Positions 1 to 8,454 of a stretch of DNA of 26,265 nt are shown here, piece after piece (the stretch's first letter is position 1; every line of letters starts with the position of its first letter). Source of the stretch: CAZJBP01 sp964544115 (GTDB taxonomy: Bacteria; Verrucomicrobiota; Kiritimatiellia; UBA8416; JADHWI01); the NCBI GenBank assembly GCA_964544115.1, contig CAZJBP010000023.1:1-26265 (forward strand). The letters run 5' to 3'. The translations under genes and the position numbers were made by a program. Under the pieces are notes generated by a model. That model searched no databases. It saw only the letters and a program-made list of their open reading frames with translations, and was not told the DNA's origin.

Positions 1-1270
1 CCAGCGCGCAGATGGCCGGGTCGCGCTCGGAGCAGTCGCTGAGCTTGCCGGGGAGCGAGGCGCTGTCCAGGGCGCCTTTGCGCCGTGTCAGGTCGCGCGC
101 CTTGCGCGCCGCCGCCCGCGCGCGGGCGGCCAGCAGCCCTTTCTCGATCACGCTGCGCGCCAGCCGGGGGTTCTCTTCAAACACCGTAGCCAGCTTGTCG
201 TTGACCGCTGACTCGACGATGCCCTGCCCCTCGCTGTTTCCCAGCTTGGTCTTGGTCTGGGCCTCGAACTGGGGGTGGGGGACCTTGATACTGATGATGC
301 AGGTCAGCCCTTCGCGGCAGTCCTCGCCCGCCATTGCGTCGGCGTCGGTCTTGATGAGCTTGTTGGCCTTGGCGTAGGCGTTGATTGTCCGCGTCAGGGC
401 CGAGCGGAACCCGCTCAGGTGCGTGCCGCCCTCGATGGTGTTGATGTTGTTGCAGAACGTGTGGATGTTCTCGTTGTAGGCGTCGACGTACTGAAATGCG
501 ATTTCCGTCTCGATACCGTCGCGGACGTCGGAGAAGGCGATCACATCGGGATGCAGCGGGGTCTTGTTGATATTGAGGTGCCGGACGAACTCGGCGATGC
601 CGCCCTCGTAGAAAAAGCGCTCCTCCCGGCCGTCCTTCTCGCTGCTGAACATGATCTCCACGCCGCGGTTCAGGAAGGCCAGCTCCCGGAGGCGGGTGGC
701 CAGCACTTCCCACTCGAACTGGGTCGTCGAGAAAATCGTGGCATCGGGAAAGAACGTGACCTTCGTGCCGGTGCTGCTCGAGTGGCCGATCTTGCGCAGC
801 ACGGAGACGGGATGGCCTCGCTCGTAGCGCTGGTGGTGGATGGCCCCGTCGCGCCGGACCTCGACCTCCAGCCACTGGCTCAGCGCGTTCACGCAGGAGA
901 CGCCGACACCGTGGAGGCCGCCGGAGACCTTGTAGCTGGACTTGTCGAACTTGCCGCCGGCGTGCAGCTTGGTCAGCACAACCTCGACGGCGGGCTTGCC
1001 CTCGGTGGCGTGAATGTCAACCGGGATGCCGCGCCCGTTGTCGATGACCGTTACCGAACCGTCGGCGTTCATGGACACGCGGATGCGTGTGCAGTAGCCG
1101 GCCAGCGCTTCGTCGATGCTATTGTCTACGACCTCGAAAACGCAGTGATGCAGTCCCCGCGCGACGGTGTCGCCGATGTACATCGCAGGCCGCATCCGTA
1201 CGGCTTCGATGCCCTCGAGCACCTGGATATTCGTGGCGTCATAACGCGCCCCGGAATCGGATTCAGACAT
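1..1270 (-). CDS. gyrB: DNA gyrase subunit B, N-terminal part (cut by window edge)
   Basis: This is the ATPase subunit of gyrase, which drives negative supercoiling of DNA together with GyrA in the cytoplasm. About 423 residues are visible from the ATG at 1270 and the frame is still open at base 1. The GHKL ATPase signatures are clear: EVVDNSIDEALAG (Bergerat N box), DNGRGIPVD (G1 box) and GLHGVGVSCVNALS (ATP lid). The transducer domain follows, and the visible part ends at LPGKLSDCSERDPAICAL, just before the TOPRIM domain would begin. The start is preceded by a purine-rich GAGG a few bases upstream and by a good promoter. It is divergent from the permease at 1458. ParE is a related possibility, but the sequence fits GyrB better. 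Confidence 0.96.
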   Translation of the reverse strand, partial: MSESDSGARYDATNIQVLEGIEAVRMRPAMYIGDTVARGLHHCVFEVVDNSIDEALAGYCTRIRVSMNADGSVTVIDNGRGIPVDIHATEGKPAVEVVLTKLHAGGKFDKSSYKVSGGLHGVGVSCVNALSQWLEVEVRRDGAIHHQRYERGHPVSVLRKIGHSSSTGTKVTFFPDATIFSTTQFEWEVLATRLRELAFLNRGVEIMFSSEKDGREERFFYEGGIAEFVRHLNINKTPLHPDVIAFSDVRDGIETEIAFQYVDAYNENIHTFCNNINTIEGGTHLSGFRSALTRTINAYAKANKLIKTDADAMAGEDCREGLTCIISIKVPHPQFEAQTKTKLGNSEGQGIVESAVNDKLATVFEENPRLARSVIEKGLLAARARAAARKARDLTRRKGALDSASLPGKLSDCSERDPAICAL

Positions 1271-1301
1271 ACCTCTACCCCTCTATATCGTATGGCCGTC
1301 G

Positions 1302-1330
1302 AATATAGGTCGCCACGGCTCGTAGAGCAA
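1302..1330 (-). promoter_or_regulatory. Probable housekeeping promoter of gyrB
   Basis: On the minus strand TTGCTC (1330-1325) and TATATT (1307-1302) are separated by exactly 17 bases. This is a good match to -35/-10 elements. The predicted transcript start near 1295 gives a leader of about 25 bases that contains the gyrB ribosome binding site. Assigned from sequence match only. Confidence 0.5.
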
Positions 1331-1457
1331 GAACCGAAGGCTCTATCGCGGAGATAATCCGACGCATTTTCGCTGCCTCATTGTGGTGGACGATGGGCGA
1401 GCACTATGCAAGACTCCCGCTGCTGCCGCCACTGGGATGTCGGTGTGCGACCGCGGT

Positions 1458-3419
1458 ATGACGAACCGGCTGACCAGTCTTATCTTCGGCGAGAAACGTG
1501 ATCCGCACGCGCCCGGAGTCTTTCACAAGTTGTCCCTGATCGCCCTGTTCGCCTGGGTGGGGCTGGGCGCTGACGGCCTGTCCTCCAGTTGCTACGGGCC
1601 GTCCGAGGGGTTCCTGGCTCTGGCGGGGCGGGAGTCCTTCAGCCTGCTCGTGGCGGTGGCCAGCATGGTGACGGTGTTCGTCATCAGCGCCGGCTACATG
1701 CAGGTCATCGAAATGTTTCCAGCCGGCGGCGGCGGCTACCTGGTGGCCAGCAAATTGCTGTCGCCCAAGGCCGGCATGGTGGCGGGGTGCGCCCTGCTGA
1801 TCGACTACGTGCTGACCATCACGATCTCGGTGGCCAGCGGCACGGACGCGATCTTCAGCTTCCTGCCGCCGGACTGGGTGCGCTATCGCATGATCGTTGC
1901 CGGGGGGGTGACCCTGGGGCTGATCGCGTTGAATCTGCGCGGCGTCAAGGAGTCCGTCCTACCCCTGGTGCCGGTGTTTGCCGCCTTCATCGTGACCCAT
2001 GTGCTGATGATCGTCTTCGCGGTCGTGACCCGGCGCGGCGAACTGGCCGGCGTGGCGGCGAGCCTCGGCTCCGATCTGCGCGAAGCGCGGGCCGAGGTCG
2101 GCGTGCTGGGCATCCTTCTGCTGCTGATGCGTTCGTACAGCATGGGCGCCGGCACCTACACGGGCATTGAAGCCGTGAGCAACGGCGTGCCGATGCTGCG
2201 GGAGCCGAAGGTGAAGACGGCGCACACCACGATGCGCTACATGAGTGTGTCCCTCTCGCTGATGGTGGGCGGCCTGATGCTCGCGTACCTGCTCTACGGG
2301 GTGGCCGCCGAACCGGGAAAGACCCTGAACGCCGTGGTGTGCGAGCGCGTCGTGGCCGGCTGGCCTGCCAGCCTGGGGCGGATCTTCCTGGCGGTGACGC
2401 TGATCAGCGAAGCGACACTGCTGTTCGTGGCGGCCCAGACCGGCTTCCTCGGCGGACCCAGCGTGCTGGCGACGATGGCCAACGACCGCTGGGTGCCGGC
2501 GCGCTTTGCGCTGCTCAGCAACCGCCTGGTAATCCGCAACGGCATTCTCCTGATCGGCGCGTCTGCGTTTGTGACGCTGCTGGTCACGCACGGATCGGTC
2601 CACTTCCTCGTTGTGCTCTACAGCATCAATGTCTTCATCACCTTCACGCTGTCCCAACTGGGTATGACGCGGCACTGGCTGCGGGCGGCCGTGCCCACGT
2701 GGCTTCGGGTTCGCCGTCTGCTGGTCAGCGGAAGCGGGTTCCTGCTCTCCGTCTGCATCCTGGTGTTGCTGGTGGTTCTGAAATTCTTCGCGGGCGGTTG
2801 GATCACGCTGGGGCTTACGCTCGCGCTGACCGCCGTGGTGGCCTTCATCCGAAGGGAGTACCAGGCCACCGCCGAGAAACTGGGCCGCCTGGACGATCTG
2901 GTCGAAGCGGTGGACCTGTCTCTGCCGGAGACCGGCGCGGCCCCTCGACCGCCGCCCAAAGCCGGCGACCGCACTGCGGTCCTGCTGGTCAACGGTTACG
3001 GCGGCGTCGGGCTGCACTCGCTGCTGGCGATCTTCAGGCTGTTCGGCGACCTGTTCCAGCGCTATGTGTTCGTCCAGGTGGGGGTGATTGACGCCGCGGC
3101 GTTCAAGGGCGTGGAGGAAATGGACCACCTGCGCAGCGATTGCGACTCGCAGGTGGACCGCTACGTCCAGTTGATGCGCCGCCACGGGTACGAGGCCGAG
3201 GGCGTTGTGGTGACGGGGCTGGACGTGGCCGCCCGCGTTTCTGAACTGGCCCCGGAGCTGCGTCAGCGCTACGCGCGTGCCATCTTCTTTGGCGGACAAC
3301 TGGTGTTTCGCAATGATTCGGTCGTTTCCCGGCTGCTGCACAACTACACCATTTTTGACATCCAACGGTTGCTGTACCAGCAGGGCATTCAGTTTGTTCT
3401 GCTGCCGATCCGCGTGTAA
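1458..3419 (+). CDS. APC-superfamily amino acid permease with soluble C-terminal domain
   Basis: This is a predicted inner-membrane secondary transporter; the substrate cannot be told, but amino acids or potassium are the usual cargo of related APC/KUP proteins. The N-terminal part has the signature GLGADGLSSSCYGPSEGF, then about 12 hydrophobic segments to roughly residue 460. A linker rich in P and charged residues follows, then about 150 soluble residues beginning TAVLLVNGYGGVGLHSL, which resemble a cytoplasmic regulatory domain attached to some APC permeases. I chose the ATG at 1458 (653 aa), next to the first conserved residues. The frame stays open to a GTG at 1383 and also has an ATG at 1437, neither with a clear ribosome binding site. 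A weak promoter-like pair (TTGTGG at 1381, TATGCA at 1405) favours the later starts. It is followed after 26 bases by a secreted protein gene. Confidence 0.82.
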   Translation: MTNRLTSLIFGEKRDPHAPGVFHKLSLIALFAWVGLGADGLSSSCYGPSEGFLALAGRESFSLLVAVASMVTVFVISAGYMQVIEMFPAGGGGYLVASKLLSPKAGMVAGCALLIDYVLTITISVASGTDAIFSFLPPDWVRYRMIVAGGVTLGLIALNLRGVKESVLPLVPVFAAFIVTHVLMIVFAVVTRRGELAGVAASLGSDLREARAEVGVLGILLLLMRSYSMGAGTYTGIEAVSNGVPMLREPKVKTAHTTMRYMSVSLSLMVGGLMLAYLLYGVAAEPGKTLNAVVCERVVAGWPASLGRIFLAVTLISEATLLFVAAQTGFLGGPSVLATMANDRWVPARFALLSNRLVIRNGILLIGASAFVTLLVTHGSVHFLVVLYSINVFITFTLSQLGMTRHWLRAAVPTWLRVRRLLVSGSGFLLSVCILVLLVVLKFFAGGWITLGLTLALTAVVAFIRREYQATAEKLGRLDDLVEAVDLSLPETGAAPRPPPKAGDRTAVLLVNGYGGVGLHSLLAIFRLFGDLFQRYVFVQVGVIDAAAFKGVEEMDHLRSDCDSQVDRYVQLMRRHGYEAEGVVVTGLDVAARVSELAPELRQRYARAIFFGGQLVFRNDSVVSRLLHNYTIFDIQRLLYQQGIQFVLLPIRV

Positions 3420-3445
3420 CGGCTCGTTGGGCCCGGAGGGCCAAG

Positions 3446-4093
3446 ATGAGGCAGATCGTGCGCTCCGTCTCAGCGGCTGTTTTCGTCGGGGCGGCTGCCA
3501 TGGCGCGTGGCATCGAAACCAACGCCGCGGCGGTCGTGTCGGCCGCGGCGGTGCGTGACTTCGCGGGCTGCCGGATCGAGGTGGCGGGGGTCTACACGCA
3601 GGCGGAACTGCGCGTGGCCGACTGGAGTGGCGTGTCGGTGCGGTCCGGGGGCACGCAGATGGCGACGGCGCCGGAGCCCGGTGTGGATCGCAGCCGCGGC
3701 GGGGGAGCCTCGTTGCTGACCCCGCTGCAGCCCGGCTTGGGCCCGATTCCGGAGATGCCCGAACGCGAAGCGACGGATCCGGGAGATGCGCGATCGACCG
3801 GCCTGTCCGGGTTGGGTGCCGGGCCGTCCCGGGGGGCGGCGGGCGGGGCGTCGCCCGGCCGCTGGGGCTGGCTGGCCGAGAGCGTGCAGCGGGAACGGGA
3901 TCGGCAGAGGTCCGAGCGGTCCCACCGCTCCGCTTCGGTGTTTTCTCCCGGGGCCGACCCGTTCGACTCATCCTTTCTGTCCCGGGGCGCTTTCGGCGAA
4001 TCGCCCCTCCTTCAGGGGGATATGCTGACGCCCGCGGCGCCGCTGACGCCGTCGGCGTATCGGAATGACGACGCCAACGACGGGGTTCGGTAA
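3446..4093 (+). CDS. Hypothetical secreted low-complexity protein
   Basis: The function is not recognised. The 215-residue product begins with a basic tip (MRQIVR) and a short hydrophobic stretch of V, A and G residues, consistent with a Sec signal peptide ending near residue 25. The rest is rich in G, P, S and R and probably largely disordered, with no cysteine pair or catalytic motif in the mature part apart from a single early Cys. A GGAGG ribosome binding site lies about 8 bases before the ATG. The gene follows the permease by 26 bases and may be co-transcribed with it. It is convergent with hisF. Codon use looks like real coding DNA, with strong third-position GC. Confidence 0.65.
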   Translation: MRQIVRSVSAAVFVGAAAMARGIETNAAAVVSAAAVRDFAGCRIEVAGVYTQAELRVADWSGVSVRSGGTQMATAPEPGVDRSRGGGASLLTPLQPGLGPIPEMPEREATDPGDARSTGLSGLGAGPSRGAAGGASPGRWGWLAESVQRERDRQRSERSHRSASVFSPGADPFDSSFLSRGAFGESPLLQGDMLTPAAPLTPSAYRNDDANDGVR

Positions 4094-4114
4094 GGGGCCC
4101 GTCCCTCCAGGGGC

Positions 4115-4894
4115 CTACCACACCTTGCGGACGGGGATACCCGCGGCGGCGAGTTCGGCCTTGATCTGCGGGATCGTGTAGTCGCCGGAGTGGATCATCC
4201 CGGCCACGATGGCGGCGTCGGCGTGGGCCAGTCGGAAGACATCCACGAGGTGTTGCGGCGTGCCTGCTCCGCCGGAAGCCACGACGGGCACGGGAACGCT
4301 GGCGGCGATGAGACCCGTCAGCGTCAGCTCGAAGCCCGCGCGCGTTCCATCGGCATCTACAGAATTGACCACGATCTCCCCGGCGCCCAGGCCCACAGCC
4401 CGGCGGGCCCACTCCAGCGCGTCCATGCCCGTGCGCTCACGGAACCCCCGGGTGGTGATCTCGTAGCCGCTTGGGAATCTGGCGCGGTCGGGATGGGCCA
4501 CCGGGTCCATGCCGAGCACGATGCACTGCGAACCGAAGGCGCGGGCCCCCTCGGCGATGATTCCGGGCCTGGCCACGGCCAGCGAATTCACGGAGACCTT
4601 CTCCGCGCCCGCGAGCAGAACGCGGGACATGTCCTCGAGCGACGCGATGCCGCCGCCCACGGCAAAGGGGATGCGGACCGCCTTGGCCACCTCGGTGACC
4701 ATGCCGATGTCGATCGGGCGACGCTCGGACGATGCGGTAATGTCATAGAAGACCAGCTCGTCGCAACCCTCGGCCGAGTAGCGGGCCGCCATCTCCACCG
4801 GGTCGCCCACGTCCACGTTGTTCTGGAAACGGACGCCTTTGGTGACCTTGCGGTTGTGGATGTCCAGGCAGGGGATGATGCGCCGCGTCAGCAT
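4115..4894 (-). CDS. hisF: Imidazole glycerol phosphate synthase cyclase subunit HisF
   Basis: HisF takes ammonia from HisH and converts PRFAR to imidazole glycerol phosphate plus AICAR, in the histidine pathway in the cytoplasm. The 259-residue product is the normal family size. The two catalytic aspartates are at the expected places: D11 in IIPCLDI and D130 in LGMDPV. The second-half phosphate-binding motifs SVDADGT (178-184) and ASGGAG (206-211) are also present. The open frame continues upstream through hisH sequence, but the ATG at 4894 is the natural start, 7 bases after the hisH stop. GGAAAGG in the 3' end of hisH can serve as ribosome binding site. It is the last gene of purM-hisH-hisF. 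Confidence 0.96.
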   Translation of the reverse strand: MLTRRIIPCLDIHNRKVTKGVRFQNNVDVGDPVEMAARYSAEGCDELVFYDITASSERRPIDIGMVTEVAKAVRIPFAVGGGIASLEDMSRVLLAGAEKVSVNSLAVARPGIIAEGARAFGSQCIVLGMDPVAHPDRARFPSGYEITTRGFRERTGMDALEWARRAVGLGAGEIVVNSVDADGTRAGFELTLTGLIAASVPVPVVASGGAGTPQHLVDVFRLAHADAAIVAGMIHSGDYTIPQIKAELAAAGIPVRKVW

Positions 4895-4901
4895 GGGGCG
4901 T

Positions 4902-5525
4902 TCAGGCCTTTCCGTTCCAGGTTGCGAAATTGCGCAGCAGGTGCAGGCCGATCCGGCCCGACTTCTCCGGGTGGAACTGCGTGGCGGCCACGTTGCCGCG
5001 CGCCACGACCGACGCGAAGACCGCGCCGGCGTACTCGGTATCCCCGGCGCGCCAGACATCGTCGGCCGGGTCGGGATAGTAGCTGTGCACAAAGTAGAAC
5101 TCGCTGCCGTCCTCAATTCCGGCGAACAGCGGGTGCGCCCGCCGTTGCCGAACGGCGTTCCATCCGATCTGCGGAACCTTGTCGTAGCGGTCCGTCGGGT
5201 GGAACAGGCGGACGGCGCCGGGCACGATGCCCAGCCCCTCCACTCCGCCGTCCTCTTCCGAACGGTCAAAGAGAATCTGGGTGCCGACACAGATGCCGAG
5301 GAATGGCCGCCCCGATGCGACCACCTCGCGGATCACCCCGGTCAGGCCCAGATCGCCCAGATTCTTCATGGCCGCCCCGGCGGCGCCGACCCCGGGAAAG
5401 ATGACGCGCTCGGCGGCCTGGATGACGCCCGCGTCCTGGGTGATCCGCCCCTCCACACCGAGGGATTCCAGGGCCAGCCGCACGCTGGTCAGGTTGCCGG
5501 CCCGATAGTCGATAATCGCAATCAC
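4902..5525 (-). CDS. hisH: Imidazole glycerol phosphate synthase glutaminase subunit HisH
   Basis: HisH is the class I glutamine amidotransferase that supplies ammonia to HisF. The triad is complete: nucleophile C79 in FLGICVGTQ, and H185 and E187 in TQFHPEKSG. The oxyanion strand PGVGAAG (44-50) is also present. I chose the GTG at 5525 (207 aa), because it puts the conserved IAIIDYRAGN immediately at the N terminus and has GGGGAG upstream. The open frame to 5636 is only purM antisense. It sits 19 bases after purM and 7 bases before hisF. The AICAR released by HisHF feeds purine synthesis, which may explain the company of purM. Confidence 0.95.
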   Translation of the reverse strand: MIAIIDYRAGNLTSVRLALESLGVEGRITQDAGVIQAAERVIFPGVGAAGAAMKNLGDLGLTGVIREVVASGRPFLGICVGTQILFDRSEEDGGVEGLGIVPGAVRLFHPTDRYDKVPQIGWNAVRQRRAHPLFAGIEDGSEFYFVHSYYPDPADDVWRAGDTEYAGAVFASVVARGNVAATQFHPEKSGRIGLHLLRNFATWNGKA

Positions 5526-5544
5526 GCAGCAGGCTCCCCGTACG

Positions 5545-6654
5545 TTAGCGGATGCGCAGGCTGTCGCCTGAATAGGTGATGCCGAGCGAGGGAATCCGGA
5601 CCTCGCGGAGGTCCCCCTCCCGGCGGACGGAACCACCCAGCCACGCCGTAAAGCCGGCCTGACGAGCGGTGGCGATACAGCGGTCGGCGTCGCCCGGCGA
5701 CACGTAGACGGCGAAGCCCACGCCCATGTTGAAAGTCCCGTAGGCCTCGCGGGCGTCGAGCGCCGCCGCCTCGGTGATCGTGTAGAAGACCGCCTGGGGC
5801 TCGGGCAGGTGCTCGGCGACGTAGACGAAGGGCTGGTCCAGCCGCATGAGCTTCCGCCACCCGTGGCCGGTCATGTGCACGGCGTAGTGCAGGGGAATCG
5901 CGGCATGCTGGCACGCCTCAACAAATCGCACGTAGATCACAGAGGGGTCCAGAAGAGCTTCGCCGTACGGGCGGCCGTCTCCGATGGGGGTCAGGTAGCC
6001 TTGGGGCAAGCGCTCGGCCAGCGCGCGGCAGAGGGTCAGGCCGTTGGTCTGCACGCCGGAACTGGCGAGGAAGATCATTGCATCGCCGTCGTGCACATCG
6101 CCGCGGATGCGATTGGACTTAAGCGCGATGCGGCCGAAGGCCGATCCGCCCAGGACGACCGTGCCGGGCGTAATCATGCCCTTGAGGGTCTGCGTCTCGC
6201 CGCCGCTCCAGGCCGCACCGGAGAGGCGACAGCCCTCGGCAAAGCCGGCAGCCAGATCGGCCGCCCGGCGCGCGTCGGCAAAGTAATCGTTGTCCCCGAC
6301 GCCGGCATACATGGCGACGGTGACCGGCATCGCGCCGACGCCGCAGAGGTCGTTGACGATCGTGGCCACGTCGTCGATGGCTACGTTCCGGTAGAAGCTC
6401 CGGCCCGTCAGTTTGTACATGGCGTCGGCCACGAGCACCTTGGTGCCCAGCGCCTCTTCGACGTGCGCCAGGTAGCCGTTGTCGGTCTCGATGAGGTACG
6501 CGGTCTCGCCGCGCACCGCCGCCGGCTCTGAAAAGCCATGACGCGCAAGGTTGTCTGTCGTGGTGGCCGCAGCCTGCTGACACGCCCGCTTAAAGGTGTC
6601 CAGCACGTCGTAGTCGACGCCTGCCGCCTTGTAGCTTAGTTTTTTATCCGCCAT
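5545..6654 (-). CDS. purM: Phosphoribosylformylglycinamidine cyclo-ligase (AIR synthetase)
   Basis: PurM closes the imidazole ring of FGAM with ATP to give AIR, step five of purine synthesis. The 369-residue protein starts with the typical YKAAGVDYDVLDTFKRA segment and has the family motifs NDLCGVGAMPV and GDAMIFLASSGVQTNGLTLCR. HMTGHGWRKL and MGVGFAVYV follow in the C-terminal half. It is a little longer than common bacterial PurM (about 345 aa). The ATG at 6654 is preceded by GGGACGGA. It is the first gene of purM-hisH-hisF and divergent from the kamA block. A -35-like TTGACC lies about 75 bases upstream. Confidence 0.95.
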   Translation of the reverse strand: MADKKLSYKAAGVDYDVLDTFKRACQQAAATTTDNLARHGFSEPAAVRGETAYLIETDNGYLAHVEEALGTKVLVADAMYKLTGRSFYRNVAIDDVATIVNDLCGVGAMPVTVAMYAGVGDNDYFADARRAADLAAGFAEGCRLSGAAWSGGETQTLKGMITPGTVVLGGSAFGRIALKSNRIRGDVHDGDAMIFLASSGVQTNGLTLCRALAERLPQGYLTPIGDGRPYGEALLDPSVIYVRFVEACQHAAIPLHYAVHMTGHGWRKLMRLDQPFVYVAEHLPEPQAVFYTITEAAALDAREAYGTFNMGVGFAVYVSPGDADRCIATARQAGFTAWLGGSVRREGDLREVRIPSLGITYSGDSLRIR

Positions 6655-6702
6655 GTTCCGTCCCGGTGGTTTGAAGAATCGATCGCGTCCGGACCGGGAT
6701 TC

Positions 6703-6730
6703 ATTACCACACGCCGAACGCTTTGGTCAA
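6703..6730 (-). promoter_or_regulatory. Possible purM operon promoter
   Basis: On the minus strand TTGACC (6730-6725) is followed 16 bases later by GGTAAT (6708-6703). The -35 part is a strong match and the -10 part is moderate. The predicted leader is about 45 bases. Confidence 0.35.
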
Positions 6731-6975
6731 ACACCCTGCGTCTTACGAAACTCCCAAGGAGCACGTGCGGGGACTCCATGCTGTCCCAATCGGAACTCCG
6801 ATGCCCGATCTTCGGACTCATGGCTTCCGGTCTTCCGCATGGAGCCCCGCGGGCCCACCCACCCCAATCACCTAAACACCCGCGTATTGTGGGGGTTCCG
6901 AGGAGGTGCCGCAAGGGGTGGTGTACGATGGCACGGTGTATGCTTGCGAATGGGTACAAGCCGCATGCTTAAAAA

Positions 6976-7000
6976 GATGTTGCAAGTGGAAAGCAACATC
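6976..7000. repeat. Perfect 8-bp inverted repeat upstream of kamA
   Basis: GATGTTGC (6976-6983) is the exact reverse complement of GCAACATC (6993-7000), with a 9-base spacer. It lies 114 bases before the kamA start. It could be an operator or a leader hairpin. A -35-like TTGCAA overlaps the first arm and the spacer, with TAGAGT 16 bases downstream. Confidence 0.5.
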
Positions 7001-7113
7001 ATAGAGTGTGCGCCCTATTCGGTTGGCACAAGCCTATGGGGGCGGTGGTTGATCGATGCGGATGCGGCCCTGAATCTGTGGTTAGGGGATGGGTCGCAAA
7101 GAGAGAGGGACGG

Positions 7114-8382
7114 ATGCAAGAGCAGCAGGTCGAAATTACAGGAGGTGAAGCGTCAATCGACGAGCCCCCGCCTACGGTAACCTGCCGTGGCAGGAGCGAG
7201 GAGAAACGAATCGGGAGCGCAGAGCCGGGCGACTGGCTTACGCTCAAACAGTCGCGGGTCTGGCGCGACTGGCGCTGGCAGATGCGGCATCGCGTACGCA
7301 GCTTGGCTGACCTTGCGACGGTGCTCCCCGGGTTTAAGCCGACTGCCGGCATGGCTTCCGCCGTGGAGACCTTTCCCATGGCGGTTCCTCCCTACTACGC
7401 ATCCCTCATGCGCAGTGCGGATCCTTCGGATCCCATCTACCAGATGTGCGTCCCCCAGGTGGACGAGCTGATGAACCCGTCGTTCCTGGAGGATGACCCG
7501 CTGGGCGAGGATCACGACATGGCGGTGCCGAACCTGGTGCATCGCTACAAGGATCGGGCACTGCTCGTGTCCACCAGCATCTGTGCATCGTATTGCCGCC
7601 ACTGCACGCGCAAGCGCGTCGCGGGGCAGGTCGAGACGGTAATCAGCGCATCGAATCTGCGCCGTGCCGTTGAGTACCTTGCAGCGCACCCGGAGATCAA
7701 GGACGTTGTGGTGTCGGGAGGCGACCCGTTCACCATGTCGACCTCGGTTCTGGAACGCATCCTGCGGGCGGTCCGATCGGTGTCCAGCGTTGAGATCATC
7801 CGGGTGGGCACGCGCACGCCGGTGGTGATGCCCATGCGGATCACCGACGAGCTGGTGCAAATGCTGCGGCGGTACCACCCGCTCTTCGTCAACACGCACT
7901 TCAACCACCCGAACGAGGTGACCGATGAGGCCCGTGCCGCCTGCGCGCGGCTGGCCGATGCCGGCATCCCCGTGGGGAACCAGACGGTGCTGTTGCGCGG
8001 GATCAACGACAACACGGAGACGCTCAGCACCCTGTTCCGGGAACTTGTGAGGACGCGGGTCAAGCCGTACTACCTCTTCCAGTGCGACCTGGTGAAGGGC
8101 GTGGAGCACTTCCGCACGCCGATCCAGACGGGCATTGATATCATGGACGGGCTGCGCGGCCGCCTCAGCGGGCTCGCGATTCCCACGTTCGTGGTCGACG
8201 CGCCCCATGGCGGCGGAAAAATCCCGGTGCTGCCGAACTACCTGGTGGCCCGGAGCGGACGGGAAACGGTTCTGCGCAACTTCGAAGGCGTGCTGACCAG
8301 CTACCCCGAGCCGCAGCATCTGGCCGAGGCCGATCGCCTCCTGCGCCAGGCGGCGGGCGGCTCGTCGGCAGCCAGCGGCTGA
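7114..8382 (+). CDS. kamA: KamA-family radical SAM aminomutase (lysine 2,3-aminomutase-like)
   Basis: This is a predicted SAM- and PLP-dependent enzyme that moves an amino group from C2 to C3 of an amino acid, giving a beta-amino acid. The cluster motif CASYCRHC supplies C157, C161 and C164, and is followed by TRKRVAGQ as in lysine 2,3-aminomutase. The PLP lysine is K369 in DAPHGGGKIPVLPNY. The two aspartates that bind the lysine side-chain amine in the clostridial enzyme have counterparts: D325 in FQCDLVKG and D362 in VVDAPH. This favours a lysine-like substrate over glutamate. I chose the ATG at 7114 (422 aa), which has AGAGAGGGA just upstream; the frame is open to 7006. EF-P lysine modification (EpmB) is an alternative, but EpmB is shorter and usually travels with epmA. 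It heads a block with two ATP-grasp enzymes. Confidence 0.88.
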   Translation: MQEQQVEITGGEASIDEPPPTVTCRGRSEEKRIGSAEPGDWLTLKQSRVWRDWRWQMRHRVRSLADLATVLPGFKPTAGMASAVETFPMAVPPYYASLMRSADPSDPIYQMCVPQVDELMNPSFLEDDPLGEDHDMAVPNLVHRYKDRALLVSTSICASYCRHCTRKRVAGQVETVISASNLRRAVEYLAAHPEIKDVVVSGGDPFTMSTSVLERILRAVRSVSSVEIIRVGTRTPVVMPMRITDELVQMLRRYHPLFVNTHFNHPNEVTDEARAACARLADAGIPVGNQTVLLRGINDNTETLSTLFRELVRTRVKPYYLFQCDLVKGVEHFRTPIQTGIDIMDGLRGRLSGLAIPTFVVDAPHGGGKIPVLPNYLVARSGRETVLRNFEGVLTSYPEPQHLAEADRLLRQAAGGSSAASG

Positions 8383-8415
8383 TGCAGCGACAGGTCGGTG
8401 AATCCGGTTCATTCA

Positions 8416-8454
8416 GCCCGGGTGCGGCGTGCAAGCCGCATCCGGGCGTATTTT
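8416..8454 (+). terminator. Strong hairpin with U-rich tail between kamA and the ATP-grasp gene
   Basis: Arms 8416-8428 and 8435-8447 pair over 13 positions with one G-U wobble and a 6-base loop, and are followed by GTATTTT. This has the form of an intrinsic terminator. It ends only about 16 bases before the next start codon, so it may act as an attenuator or as a partial terminator that lowers expression of the downstream genes. Confidence 0.6.

Larger units (their letters stand above)
6655..7113. other. 459-bp divergent intergenic region between purM and kamA
   Basis: No convincing gene is visible here. Short open frames on both strands (for example 6636-6959 minus and 6778-6972 plus) have no ribosome binding site and no family-like sequence. 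The region holds the purM promoter candidate, a 14-base palindrome (6789-6802, ATCGGA-AC-TCCGAT) and a perfect hairpin (6976-7000). Its length is unusual in this compact window and its base composition is less GC-biased in places, so it may hold regulatory sites or an untranslated leader for kamA. Confidence 0.5.

Noticed and set aside
275..1357. Open frame of 360 codons on the plus strand
   Set aside because: It is antisense to gyrB, whose reading frame has all expected ATPase motifs.
4097..4113. Short GC hairpin between the secreted-protein gene and hisF
   Set aside because: The stem is only about 5 pairs and has no T-run on either strand, so a terminator call is not supported.
1959..4412. 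Very long open frame (817 codons) on the minus strand across the permease and secreted-protein genes
   Set aside because: It is antisense to a clear permease, is made of low-complexity R, H, Q and P runs typical of GC-rich shadow frames, and has no family motif.
6636..6959. 107-codon frame on the minus strand upstream of purM
   Set aside because: It overlaps the purM start in another frame, has no ribosome binding site, and runs through the likely purM promoter.
7024..7041. Sigma-54-like TTGGCAC upstream of kamA
   Set aside because: The -24 half is good, but the -12 half reads TATGG and the invariant GC is missing at the required spacing.
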